Positions 15,519-23,868 of a stretch of 64,000 bases of DNA are shown piece after piece. This stretch comes from an uncultured Clostridium sp. (GTDB taxonomy: Bacteria > Bacillota > Clostridia > Clostridiales > Clostridiaceae), in the NCBI RefSeq assembly GCF_934754925.1, contig NZ_CAKVJA010000001.1, positions 124,001-188,000 on the forward strand. Reading direction: 5' to 3'. The stretch's first letter is position 1. Every line of letters starts with the position of its first letter. A model generated the notes under the pieces. It saw only the letters and a program-made list of their open reading frames with translations, was not told the origin of the DNA and made no database searches. The position numbers were made by a program, and so were the translations under genes.

Positions 15519-15906
15519 ATGTTAACATTTCAATCATTAAATCTAATGTGTTTTTAGTCTTTTTTAAATTATCTATATAATCTGCTATGTGATGCTTATA
15601 ATAATAGACACCTTCGTCAGTAATAGAATAGATTTTTTTGCTTCGCTTATTTAAAAAATCATCGCCTGTCCATTTGCTTATTACATAACCTTTGCTTTCA
15701 AGATCATATAAAGTTTCGTAAATTGTACTTGAAGATACAGGGAAGGGTAAGTTGGAATTTTGAAATACATCTCTAAATGCTTCTAATACTTTGTTTCCAA
15801 ATATAACTTCTCCTTTTGATAATTCTTTTAATATATAAAATGAATATAACATTTTTGTATTTACTACATTTCGAGGGGCTATAAGCCTATTTCTATTGGT
15901 ATTCAT
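15517..15906 (-). CDS. PadR-family transcriptional regulator
   Basis: Winged-helix regulator. The frame extends to 15957, but AAGGAGTGATAAATAT directly precedes ATG 15906, giving 129 aa. The PadR signature is visible: LKELSKGEVIFGNKVLEAF (first helices), SSSTIYETLYDLESKGYV (recognition helix and wing start), SKKIYSITDEG (wing), then a C-terminal dimerisation helix (HIADYIDNLKKTKNTLDL). It is a short-tailed (subfamily 2-type) PadR. It is divergent from the Cys/Gly-rich gene at 16058, a possible target, and its ligand is unknown. Confidence 0.85.
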   Translation of the reverse strand: MNTNRNRLIAPRNVVNTKMLYSFYILKELSKGEVIFGNKVLEAFRDVFQNSNLPFPVSSSTIYETLYDLESKGYVISKWTGDDFLNKRSKKIYSITDEGVYYYKHHIADYIDNLKKTKNTLDLMIEMLT

Positions 15907-16057
15907 ATATTTATCACTCCTTAGATTACCATATATGATTATAATAACAAAAAACATAGATGATGTCTAATTATAAAGAATATATTTAGATTAGTGAACA
16001 GAAAAAAGTAAAGTTGAATATTATATATTAAAGTACCAAAGATAGGAGATGGGAAAC

Positions 16058-16282
16058 ATGTCAAAGAAGTGTTGTTGTAGAAGAAACAATTGCTGCCGAA
16101 ACAATTGTTGCTGTACTTGTTACAACCCTTGCAATAATTGTTGTAATAATTGTGGTTATGGCGGTTATGGCGGCTATGGTAATTGTGGCGGCTTTGGCGG
16201 CTACGGCGGCTACGGCGGTTGCGGCGGTGGCTGGTGGTGGATAATTTTATTATTATTCTTCTTCGGTGGCGGTTGCTGGTAA
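16058..16282 (+). CDS. Cys/Gly-rich small protein with hydrophobic C-terminus
   Basis: 74 residues from ATG 16058; AGGAG at 16044-16048 is nine bases upstream, so I prefer this start to ATG 16049. Residues 1-35 hold about 14 Cys in CC, CCC and NNCC clusters with Asn and Arg. Residues 35-60 are GYGG/GGFGG repeats. The last 16 residues (WWWIILLLFFFGGGCW) are very hydrophobic. The composition resembles cysteine-rich spore surface proteins (the CdeC/CdeM type in C. difficile) or small Gly-rich sporulation proteins, by analogy only. The DNA is unusually G-rich for the window. A terminator follows. Confidence 0.75.
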   Translation: MSKKCCCRRNNCCRNNCCCTCYNPCNNCCNNCGYGGYGGYGNCGGFGGYGGYGGCGGGWWWIILLLFFFGGGCW

Positions 16283-16300
16283 TTTATAGCTTAGTGTACC

Positions 16301-16334
16301 AAAAAGTGTATCAAATTTTTGGTGCACTTTTTTA
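16301..16334 (+). terminator. Terminator after the Cys/Gly-rich gene
   Basis: AAAAAGTGTATCAA (16301-16314) pairs with TTGGTGCACTTTTT (16319-16332) using two G-T wobbles, followed by more T. Confidence 0.8.
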
Positions 16335-16403
16335 TTAAGTATAAATTTATTTATAGATTTATGGGGAAACTATTTTAGAAAGAAACTCTAGAGGTGTTGT
16401 TAC

Positions 16404-17078
16404 ATGCGAAAAAATATATTTTTATTTAACTTAATATTAAGTATGTTAATATCTTTAAATTACAATATGGCATATTCAGAACCAAAAGAAAATACGAAAC
16501 AAAATGAAGAAATAGAAAGTCAGCCATACAAAACATTAGAAGAGTTAAAAAAAGAATTGAAAGAAGAAAGGAGGCAAATAGATCAACAAAGATTGGAGGA
16601 AATTAGAAAAAGGGAACAGGAAAAGAGAGAAGAATTAGGTGAACCTGAAAATACAGATAAAAATGATAATGAAAAGAAAAAAAGTGAGGAAAAAAAGAAT
16701 AAAGAAAATGAGTATATACCCTCATTAATAGTTAGGTTAAGAGGAAAGCATTCTACTAAATATTTATGTTCATATCATTTTGTTATAGAAAATGATAATA
16801 CCGAAAGTGAACTTGATAAAACTAATTTCGATGATTACAATCAGCTTCTAAAAAAACCATCTTTAAAAGTTAGAGCTGGAGAGGTAGTAAATTTTGAGTT
16901 TAGTGAAAAACCTATTAAAGTTAGAGCGTATATTTGGGATGACGAAATTAAGGAATTAAAGATGAATAGGGGGACTATAAAAGTTCCACAATTAGATAAA
17001 AAAATAGTAGTTGGAGTTGAAGGGACATATAAAAATGGAAAAATACTTTATGCAGTTGTTTTAGATGTTAGAGGTTAA
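16404..17078 (+). CDS. Predicted secreted protein with charged helical stalk
   Basis: 224 aa, ATG 16404 after TAGAGGTGTTGTTAC. Residues 1-25 are a signal peptide (basic MRKN, hydrophobic core IFLFNLILSMLISL, then NMAYSEP). Residues about 40-105 are a Lys/Glu/Arg/Gln-rich helix (LEELKKELKEERRQID and following). The C-terminal 110 residues are beta-rich (PSLKVRAGEVVNFEFSEK; KIVVGVEGTYKNGKILYA), perhaps an Ig-like fold. No anchor motif is visible. I do not recognise the family. It lies just upstream of tepA in the same direction, 52 bases away, without a terminator between. Confidence 0.65.
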   Translation: MRKNIFLFNLILSMLISLNYNMAYSEPKENTKQNEEIESQPYKTLEELKKELKEERRQIDQQRLEEIRKREQEKREELGEPENTDKNDNEKKKSEEKKNKENEYIPSLIVRLRGKHSTKYLCSYHFVIENDNTESELDKTNFDDYNQLLKKPSLKVRAGEVVNFEFSEKPIKVRAYIWDDEIKELKMNRGTIKVPQLDKKIVVGVEGTYKNGKILYAVVLDVRG

Positions 17079-17130
17079 AATATTTAAAAGCTATTATTTA
17101 GAAGATTATATATGGAGGTAATAAATAATT

Positions 17131-17901
17131 ATGAAAAAAGAAAACTATGAAAAATATATCAACCAAGAGTTAAAATGTGGAAATGTTAATGAAGATGAAA
17201 AAAGAAAAAATGATGTAGATGAAAATTTTAAAAAAGAACAAGCAAAGGTTTCTGAAATAAAGGAGCTTGGAACTACTAACATGACTGGACCAGATCAAAG
17301 CATTCAAATTTTACCCATAATTGGTCAAATTGAAGGTCATGTAGTTTTACCACCACAAACAAAATCTACAAAATATGAACATATAATACCACAATTAATT
17401 TCTATGGAACAAAATGATAAAGTAAAAGGAATATTAATTGTATTGAATACGGTAGGAGGAGACGTTGAAGCGGGATTAGCAATCGCAGAGATGATATGTT
17501 CTTTATCAAAGCCAACAGTTTCTATTGTAATTGGTGGTGGACATTCTATAGGAGTTCCTTTAGCTACTTCTGCAAATTATTCATTCATTACTCCATCAGC
17601 AACTATGATAGTTCATCCTGTTAGAATGAATGGATTTGTGATTGGTGTAGCACAAACATTCCATTATTTTAAGAAGATGCAAGAACGTATAAATAATTTT
17701 ATTGTTAGAACATCTAAAATAGATAAGGATGAACTAGAAAGGATGATGTTAAAATCAGATGAATTATTAAATGATATGGGTACTATTTTAATTGGAGAAC
17801 AAGCAGTAGAATGTGGACTTATAGATAATGTAGGTGGAATAAAGGATGCTTTGAATAAATTAGATGAACTTATAAAAATTAATGAGGAAAAAAATAAATA
17901 A
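17131..17901 (+). CDS. tepA: ClpP-like serine protease TepA
   Basis: Translocation-enhancing/SppA-like ClpP-fold protease (256 aa). After a charged 50-residue N-terminus comes the ClpP fold: ILPIIGQIEGHVVLPP, LNTVGGDVEAGLAIAE (oxyanion-type glycines), GGGHSIGVPLA with the nucleophile Ser near residue 139, and SATMIVHPVRM with the catalytic-type His near 162. It has no signal peptide, as for B. subtilis TepA, which also lies next to spoIIIE. GGAGGTAATAAATAATT precedes ATG 17131. A strong terminator separates it from the next gene. Roles in protein export or spore development are known only from family members. Confidence 0.85.
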   Translation: MKKENYEKYINQELKCGNVNEDEKRKNDVDENFKKEQAKVSEIKELGTTNMTGPDQSIQILPIIGQIEGHVVLPPQTKSTKYEHIIPQLISMEQNDKVKGILIVLNTVGGDVEAGLAIAEMICSLSKPTVSIVIGGGHSIGVPLATSANYSFITPSATMIVHPVRMNGFVIGVAQTFHYFKKMQERINNFIVRTSKIDKDELERMMLKSDELLNDMGTILIGEQAVECGLIDNVGGIKDALNKLDELIKINEEKNK

Positions 17902-17902
17902 A

Positions 17903-17951
17903 TTCAAATAAAAAAAGAAATTCCTGTAAAGGAGTTTCTTTTTTATTTGAA
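17903..17951 (+). terminator. Terminator after tepA
   Basis: A 17-bp A/T-rich stem, 17903-17920 with 17935-17951, has an inner CCT/AGG pairing and one bulge. Confidence 0.85.
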
Positions 17952-18028
17952 ATATGTTTAAAATATTTATAAGCTATAATATAATAAAATTTGCTAAAAA
18001 TGATGTTTTTTGATATAGAGGTGATTTA

Positions 18029-20410
18029 ATGGGAACAGGGAGCAAAAAAAGAAGTTCAAAAAAGAAAGGTAGTGAAGTTGATGAAAAAAAGGGAGATGTT
18101 AAAGCAGTATTATATATAGCTATAGGGATATTGTTAGCTTTTTCAACTTATACTGATTTAGCTGGAGTTTTATCAGTAATATCTAGAAAGACAATGTATA
18201 ATATTTTTGGTGTTATAGTATATCTTATACCTGTATATCTTATTTATTTTGGCATAGATACAATAAGATCTAAAGGGACAATAAAATATTCAAGAAGATT
18301 TTTTAGCATTACAGTACTTGCTGTAGTTATATGGTTATTTTGTAGTACTATGTCAATTCAATTTGTTAGTGGATCTGCATATAATAATGAAGGTTTTTTA
18401 GAAATGATAAAGAAAATGCACTTTTCAAATAACTATTCTCTTCATGGTGGCTTTTTTGGTTTTCTAATTACATATCCTTTATCAAAATTAGTAGGTTATA
18501 TAGGAAGTTATATATTATATAGTACTTTATTTTTAATAGGAATGATATTATTAATGGATATAACCTTATATGATATATATGTAAAATCTAAGAAGATGAT
18601 AATTGCATTTATAGGCAGTGGTTTTTCTAAAAATGAAATTAAAAAAGATAATATTAGAAAGAAAAAAGAAAAAAATATTAATAATGATACTATTGAAGTT
18701 ATAGTTCCTTATGAAAAGAATGAAAAGGATGAATTTATAAAAGGTATAAACAATAAAATACAAATACTAGACTTTATGAAAAACTCAGAGTTACAAGATG
18801 TGAATCCTCTTCAAAATTTTAATTTAGATAATACTGAAGTTTACGAAAGAAATAATATGTCTGATAATGTTAGTAGTAGCTCAAAAAGGCATAGTAAAAA
18901 CTTATCTCATGAAGATAAAGAAGTTGTAAATAAAGAAATAGAACATTCAATAAGTGAAGTAGGTGAAACAGTTAAGAAAGATTATTCATTCCCTACTATG
19001 GATTTATTAAATATAAATTCCAAATTAAAATTAAAGAGCGAAGATAAGAAAGATTTAATTGAAAATGCAAATAAATTAGAAGAAACTCTTTCTAATTTTG
19101 GAGTAGATGCTAAAGTAGTACAAGTTACTAAAGGACCTTCAGTTACTAGATTTGAGTTGCAACCAAGTCCAGGAGTAAAAGTGTCTAAAATAGTTAATTT
19201 ACAAGATGATATCGCATTAGGACTAGCTGCAAATGGAGTTAGAATGGAGGCGCCTATTCCTGGAAAGGCAGCTATAGGTATTGAAGTACCTAATAAAAAG
19301 CAATCACCTGTATTTTTAAGGGAGGTTCTTGACTCTAAAGAGTTCACAAGTACTAATAAAAATTTAGCCTTTGCCTTAGGAAAGGATATTACAGGGAAAT
19401 GTATAGTTGGTGATTTGAGTAAAATGCCTCACATGTTAATTGCAGGTGCAACAGGTTCAGGGAAATCTGTTTGTATAAATTCTCTTATAATAAGTTTATT
19501 ATATAAGTATTCACCAGACCAAGTTAAACTTCTTATGGTGGATCCAAAGGTTGTTGAATTAAGCGTATATAATGGAATACCTCATTTATTAATTCCAGTT
19601 GTAACAGATCCTAAAAAAGCAGCTGGAGCTCTTAACTGGGCAGTTAATGAAATGAACAAAAGATATAACTTATTCTCTCAAATGAAAGTTAAAAATATAG
19701 AGTCATATAATAATCTTTTTGAAAAGGGAGAAATACAAGAAAAATTACCTTATATAGTAGTGATTGTAGATGAACTTGCAGATTTAATGATGGCTTGTCC
19801 AAATGATGTGGAAGATTATATTTGTAGATTAGCGCAAATGGCTAGAGCTGCTGGAATGCATTTGATTATAGCAACACAAAGGCCATCTGTAGATGTAATA
19901 ACTGGTGTAATAAAAGCTAATATACCATCTAGAGTCTCTTTTGCTGTTTCTTCAGGAACAGATTCTAGAACTATATTAGATCAGGTTGGAGCTGAAAAAC
20001 TGCTTGGTAGGGGAGATATGCTTTATTATCCTATAGGGGAGAATAAACCACTCAGAGTTCAAGGTGCATTTATTTCTGAAGAAGAAGTTGAAAATGTAGT
20101 TGAATTTATAAAGCAATCTGATGAAGATATGGATTATTCAGAAGATATATTAAATCATATAAATAATGAAGTTAGTACTGAATCTGTAGTAACTAATGAA
20201 GGAGATGAGTTGTTAGAAGAGGCTATGAAGATAGTTGTTGAGTATCAACAAGCTTCAACATCTTTTATACAAAGAAAATTAAGAGTAGGATTTAATAGAG
20301 CATCTAGGATAATGGATGAATTGGAACAATGTGGGGTTATTTCTGAAAAGGATGGAAGTAAGCCGAGACAAGTATTAATTCAAAAAGAAGATATATATGA
20401 TAATCAATAG
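18029..20410 (+). CDS. spoIIIE: DNA translocase FtsK/SpoIIIE
   Basis: Septal DNA pump moving chromosomes through the division or sporulation septum. 793 aa, ATG 18029 after TAGAGGTGATTTA. A basic Lys/Ser N-terminus precedes four or five membrane helices within residues 25-190, then a variable linker (about 190-330), the alpha/beta motor with Walker A GATGSGKSVCIN near residue 472 and Walker B VVIVDELADLMM near 577, and the C-terminal gamma winged helix (EEAMKIVVEYQQASTSFIQR), which reads KOPS/SRS-type sequences. FtsK and SpoIIIE share this architecture; the tepA neighbour favours the SpoIIIE name. Confidence 0.93.
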   Translation: MGTGSKKRSSKKKGSEVDEKKGDVKAVLYIAIGILLAFSTYTDLAGVLSVISRKTMYNIFGVIVYLIPVYLIYFGIDTIRSKGTIKYSRRFFSITVLAVVIWLFCSTMSIQFVSGSAYNNEGFLEMIKKMHFSNNYSLHGGFFGFLITYPLSKLVGYIGSYILYSTLFLIGMILLMDITLYDIYVKSKKMIIAFIGSGFSKNEIKKDNIRKKKEKNINNDTIEVIVPYEKNEKDEFIKGINNKIQILDFMKNSELQDVNPLQNFNLDNTEVYERNNMSDNVSSSSKRHSKNLSHEDKEVVNKEIEHSISEVGETVKKDYSFPTMDLLNINSKLKLKSEDKKDLIENANKLEETLSNFGVDAKVVQVTKGPSVTRFELQPSPGVKVSKIVNLQDDIALGLAANGVRMEAPIPGKAAIGIEVPNKKQSPVFLREVLDSKEFTSTNKNLAFALGKDITGKCIVGDLSKMPHMLIAGATGSGKSVCINSLIISLLYKYSPDQVKLLMVDPKVVELSVYNGIPHLLIPVVTDPKKAAGALNWAVNEMNKRYNLFSQMKVKNIESYNNLFEKGEIQEKLPYIVVIVDELADLMMACPNDVEDYICRLAQMARAAGMHLIIATQRPSVDVITGVIKANIPSRVSFAVSSGTDSRTILDQVGAEKLLGRGDMLYYPIGENKPLRVQGAFISEEEVENVVEFIKQSDEDMDYSEDILNHINNEVSTESVVTNEGDELLEEAMKIVVEYQQASTSFIQRKLRVGFNRASRIMDELEQCGVISEKDGSKPRQVLIQKEDIYDNQ

Positions 20411-20483
20411 TACAAAGTACTTGTAAATATAAGATAGTTAAATTAAAATAAATATTATTATTTGAACTTAGGAGGAAATTATT

Positions 20484-21821
20484 TTGAAAAAATATAAGGT
20501 AGGAATGGTCAGCTTAGGATGCGATAAAAATAGAGTTGATTCAGAGTTAATATTAGGATCAATAAATAAGCATTATGAGATAACTAATGATGCAAAGGAA
20601 GCTGATATAATAATTGTTAATACATGCGGATTCATAGAAAGTGCTAAACAAGAATCTATTGATACAATTTTAGAAATGGCAGAGTATAAAAATAAATATA
20701 AATGCAAGATGTTAATTGCTACAGGATGCTTAACTCAAAGATATGGAGATGAATTACTAGATTTAATTCCTGAAATAGATATATTAATGGGTGTTAATGA
20801 TTATATGAAATTACACAGATTAATACTAGATTTTATAAAGGATCAAAAAAGAGTTTCATCAGCAAGCTATAGTGATGAAGGAATTAATGAGGGTATTAGA
20901 TTATTAACAACTAAGCAACATACTGCATATGTTAGAATCGCTGAGGGATGTAATAATTTCTGTACTTATTGTATAATTCCGAAAATTAGAGGAAAGTTTA
21001 GAAGTAGATTAGAAAAGAATATTCTAGATGAAGTAAATATGTTAGTTAATAATGGGGTTAAGGAAATAATTCTAATTGCTCAAGATTTGACTGATTATGG
21101 AGTTGATATTTATGGTAAAAGAATGCTTCATGATTTAATATCTAAAATATCTAAAGTAGAAGGTGTTGAATGGATAAGATTATTATATTGTTATCCAGAA
21201 GAAATTACTGATGAATTAATTGAAGAAATTGCTAAAAATGAAAAAGTTGTTAAATATCTAGATTTACCAATTCAACATATAAGTAGTGATGTTTTAAAGA
21301 AGATGGGAAGAAGAACTAATAAAGAAGCTATTATTAGTAAAATTAATACTTTAAGAAGTAAAGTTCCTGGAATTGCTCTAAGAACATCTTTAATTGTTGG
21401 ATTCCCAGGTGAGACAGAAGAAAATTTTGAAGAGTTGGAAAGATTCTTAGAGGATTATAAACTTGAAAATGTTGGAGTTTTTGCATATTCTCAAGAAGAA
21501 GATACACCTGCTGCTAAAATGGATTGTCAAATTGATGAAGAGGTTAAAAGTCAACGTCAAAAGAAACTTATGGCAATTCAAAGAGAAGTGGTTAAGACTC
21601 AAAATAAATTGAAAATAGGAAATGTTTATGATACTATTATAGATGGAAATAATGGTGAATATTACATTGGAAGAAGTTATGAGATGGCTCCTGAAATTGA
21701 TGGTCTTATTTACATAAAAAAAGAAAAATCATTAAATTTAGGTGATATGGTAAAAGTTAAGGTTATTGATGTTATGGAGTACGACTTAATGGGAGAGGTT
21801 TTAGATGAATTTAGCAAATAA
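20484..21821 (+). CDS. rimO: Ribosomal protein S12 methylthiotransferase RimO
   Basis: Radical-SAM methylthiotransferase that adds a methylthio group to an Asp of ribosomal protein S12. 445 aa from TTG 20484 after GGAGGAAATTATT. The N-terminal UPF0004 domain carries the RimO-typical MVSLGCDKNRVDSE and NTCGFIESAK cysteines. The radical SAM CxxxCxxC is in GCNNFCTYCIIPKIRG near residue 155. The C-terminal TRAM domain follows (DTIIDGNNGEYYIGRS). The SLGCDKN motif and ending separate it from MiaB, which is present at 44493-45836. Its 3' end overlaps pgsA by 17 bases. Confidence 0.96.
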   Translation: MKKYKVGMVSLGCDKNRVDSELILGSINKHYEITNDAKEADIIIVNTCGFIESAKQESIDTILEMAEYKNKYKCKMLIATGCLTQRYGDELLDLIPEIDILMGVNDYMKLHRLILDFIKDQKRVSSASYSDEGINEGIRLLTTKQHTAYVRIAEGCNNFCTYCIIPKIRGKFRSRLEKNILDEVNMLVNNGVKEIILIAQDLTDYGVDIYGKRMLHDLISKISKVEGVEWIRLLYCYPEEITDELIEEIAKNEKVVKYLDLPIQHISSDVLKKMGRRTNKEAIISKINTLRSKVPGIALRTSLIVGFPGETEENFEELERFLEDYKLENVGVFAYSQEEDTPAAKMDCQIDEEVKSQRQKKLMAIQREVVKTQNKLKIGNVYDTIIDGNNGEYYIGRSYEMAPEIDGLIYIKKEKSLNLGDMVKVKVIDVMEYDLMGEVLDEFSK

Positions 21822-22392
21822 ACTGACAATGATTAGAATATTTTTAGTGCCTGTCTTCTTAGTTTTTATAACAGTAAAAGATATTCCTTATGGATCGATA
21901 ATAGCAACTATTATATTTATAATAGCATCGCTAACTGATCAATTAGATGGACATATAGCTAGAAGTAGAAATCAAATAACTAATTTTGGAAAATTTATGG
22001 ATCCGTTAGCAGATAAGTTATTAGTAACAGCAGCATTAGTTTCGTTAGTTGAACTTAAATTAGTAGCAGGCTGGGCTGTAGTAGTGATTTTAGCAAGAGA
22101 GTTTGCTGTATCAGGATTAAGAACATTAGCTGCATCTGATGGAATAGTTATTGCTGCTAGTTGGTGGGGAAAAATTAAAACAGTAACACAGATGATAGCA
22201 ATATTATTACTATTATTAAAGGTTAATATTAATACATCTGTAAGCGCAATAAGTTTTGTAAGTAATAATAGCTTTTTAAATAGTTTCTTTACTTATGTAC
22301 CAGAAACTATAATGTATATTGCTGTTTTAATAACAATAATTTCAGGAATTGATTATTTTGTGAAAAATAAACATGCAATTTCTATGAAATAG
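21805..22392 (+). CDS. pgsA: CDP-diacylglycerol-glycerol-3-phosphate 3-phosphatidyltransferase
   Basis: Membrane enzyme of phosphatidylglycerol synthesis. 195 aa with about six hydrophobic segments. The CDP-alcohol phosphotransferase signature is complete: DGHIARSRNQ, ITNFGKFMDPLADK. ATG 21805 is inside the end of rimO in another frame, preceded by GGGAGAGG, so translation is coupled. A terminator follows and recA has its own promoter. Confidence 0.96.
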   Translation: MNLANKLTMIRIFLVPVFLVFITVKDIPYGSIIATIIFIIASLTDQLDGHIARSRNQITNFGKFMDPLADKLLVTAALVSLVELKLVAGWAVVVILAREFAVSGLRTLAASDGIVIAASWWGKIKTVTQMIAILLLLLKVNINTSVSAISFVSNNSFLNSFFTYVPETIMYIAVLITIISGIDYFVKNKHAISMK

Positions 22393-22423
22393 ATGTTTAA
22401 TAATAGCTTAAGTGGATATAATT

Positions 22424-22466
22424 TTAAAAAAAGGTTCCTTCTATATTTTATAGTAGGAACTTTTAA
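22424..22466 (+). terminator. Terminator after pgsA
   Basis: A hairpin centred on GGTTCCT(T)CTATA and TATAG(T)AGGAAC is followed by TTTT. Confidence 0.8.
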
Positions 22467-22488
22467 TATATAAAAAATATAATAAATA

Positions 22489-22517
22489 TTGACTATAAAT
22501 TAAATATAAATTATAAT
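22489..22517 (+). promoter_or_regulatory. recA promoter
   Basis: TTGACT (22489-22494), a 17-base spacer and TATAAT (22512-22517) make a near-consensus sigma-A promoter, 44 bases before the recA start. Confidence 0.8.
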
Positions 22518-22529
22518 TTAATCATATAA

Positions 22530-22541
22530 GAACAAATGTTC
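22530..22541. promoter_or_regulatory. LexA operator at recA
   Basis: GAACAAATGTTC matches the Firmicute LexA box (GAAC-N4-GTTC). It lies 12 bases downstream of the recA -10 element, in position to block initiation or early elongation until SOS induction. Confidence 0.88.
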
Positions 22542-22560
22542 ATGAAAGGGTGGTTATTTT

Positions 22561-23604
22561 ATGGCAAATATAGATGAAAATAAGTTAAAAGCAATTGAGA
22601 ATGCAATGAGCCAAATTGAAAAGCAATTTGGTAAAGGTTCTATAATGAAATTAGGTGAGCACAGTACTTTGAATGTTGATTCAATTTCTACTGGTTGTCT
22701 TGATTTAGATATAGCTTTAGGTATAGGCGGAGTTCCTAGAGGAAGAATAATAGAAATTTATGGACCAGAAAGTTCAGGTAAAACAACTGTTGCATTACAC
22801 GTAGCTGCAGAAGCTCAAAAATTAGGGGGAGCAGTAGCTTTCGTAGATGCTGAGCATGCTTTAGATCCAAGTTATGCAAGAAATGTAGGAGTAGATACAG
22901 AAAATCTTATAGTATCTCAACCAGATACTGGGGAACAAGGTCTTGAAATTGCAGAAGCATTAGTTAGATCTGGAGCTATAGATGTTCTTGTAGTTGACTC
23001 AGTTGCAGCTTTAGTTCCTAGAGCTGAAATAGAAGGTGAAATGGGTGATTCTCATGTAGGATTACAAGCAAGATTAATGTCTCAAGCATTAAGAAAATTA
23101 ACTGGTACAATTAACAAGTCTAAATGTGTAGTTATTTTTATAAACCAATTAAGAGAAAAGGTTGGGGTTATGTTCGGTAATCCAGAAACAACAACAGGTG
23201 GAAGAGCTCTTAAGTTCTACTCAAGTATAAGAATGGATGTAAGAAGAATAGATTCAATAAAGCAAGGTGACGAAATCGTTGGTAACAGAACAAGAGTTAA
23301 GATAATGAAGAATAAAGTTGCACCTCCATTTAAACAAGCTGAATTTGACATAATGTATAATGAAGGTATATCAAGAACAGGAAATATTGTTGATGTTGGT
23401 GTAAAAGAAAATATTGTTCAAAAAAGTGGTGCTTGGTTCTCTTATGGAGAAATAAGATTAGGGCAAGGTAGAGAAAATGCAAAACAATACTTAAAGGAAA
23501 ATCCAGAAGTTGCTTTAGAAATTGAAAACAAAATAAGAGCAAAATATGAGCTACCATTAATGGAAGATAAAAGCAAAAAAGTAGAGAAAAAAGAAAATAA
23601 ATAA
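22561..23604 (+). CDS. recA: Recombinase RecA
   Basis: Strand-exchange ATPase and LexA co-protease, 347 aa. Walker A GPESSGKTTVALH lies near residue 68; Walker B-type VLVVDSVAALVPR; L1/L2 regions EGEMGDSHVGLQARLMSQALRK (first half) and INQLREKVGVMFGNPETTTGG. The C-terminus is Lys/Glu-rich. ATG 22561 is preceded by AAAGGGTGG. Expression is SOS-controlled through the LexA box at 22530-22541. A strong terminator follows. Confidence 0.99.
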   Translation: MANIDENKLKAIENAMSQIEKQFGKGSIMKLGEHSTLNVDSISTGCLDLDIALGIGGVPRGRIIEIYGPESSGKTTVALHVAAEAQKLGGAVAFVDAEHALDPSYARNVGVDTENLIVSQPDTGEQGLEIAEALVRSGAIDVLVVDSVAALVPRAEIEGEMGDSHVGLQARLMSQALRKLTGTINKSKCVVIFINQLREKVGVMFGNPETTTGGRALKFYSSIRMDVRRIDSIKQGDEIVGNRTRVKIMKNKVAPPFKQAEFDIMYNEGISRTGNIVDVGVKENIVQKSGAWFSYGEIRLGQGRENAKQYLKENPEVALEIENKIRAKYELPLMEDKSKKVEKKENK

Positions 23605-23610
23605 GTAATT

Positions 23611-23652
23611 AAAAGAACCGTATAATTATATATATATTATACGGTTCTTTTA
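23611..23652 (+). terminator. Terminator after recA
   Basis: A 16-bp stem, 23611-23626 with 23636-23651 (AAAAGAACCGTATAAT and its complement), ends in T residues. Confidence 0.92.
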
Positions 23653-23732
23653 ATATATCTTTTTAAATAGGGAATACTAAAAAAGAAGTATGTGGCTATA
23701 ATTTCCTGTAGCTATATAACAGTCAACTAATC

Positions 23733-23761
23733 TTGACATAATTTTGTTTTTAAGGTAAAAT
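23733..23761 (+). promoter_or_regulatory. rny promoter
   Basis: TTGACA (23733-23738), a 17-base spacer and TAAAAT (23756-23761). It implies a leader of roughly 100 nt before the rny start. Confidence 0.75.
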
Positions 23762-23780
23762 AATAACAAATACTGGTTTA

Positions 23781-23847
23781 TCATATTCATAGGGACAGTG
23801 AGAATAATATGACACCTAGACGTTCTCTATTCAAATATAAATAGAGA
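23781..23847 (+). promoter_or_regulatory. Structured leader of rny (two hairpins)
   Basis: Two stems are visible in the leader: TCATATT (23781-23787) with AATATGA (23806-23812), and TCTCTATT (23824-23831) with AATAGAGA (23840-23847). The second ends seven bases before the GAGGAGG ribosome binding site. No known riboswitch is recognised; a role in translation control or autoregulation is inference. Confidence 0.45.
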
Positions 23848-23868
23848 TTTATGCGAGGAGGTGTTAGT

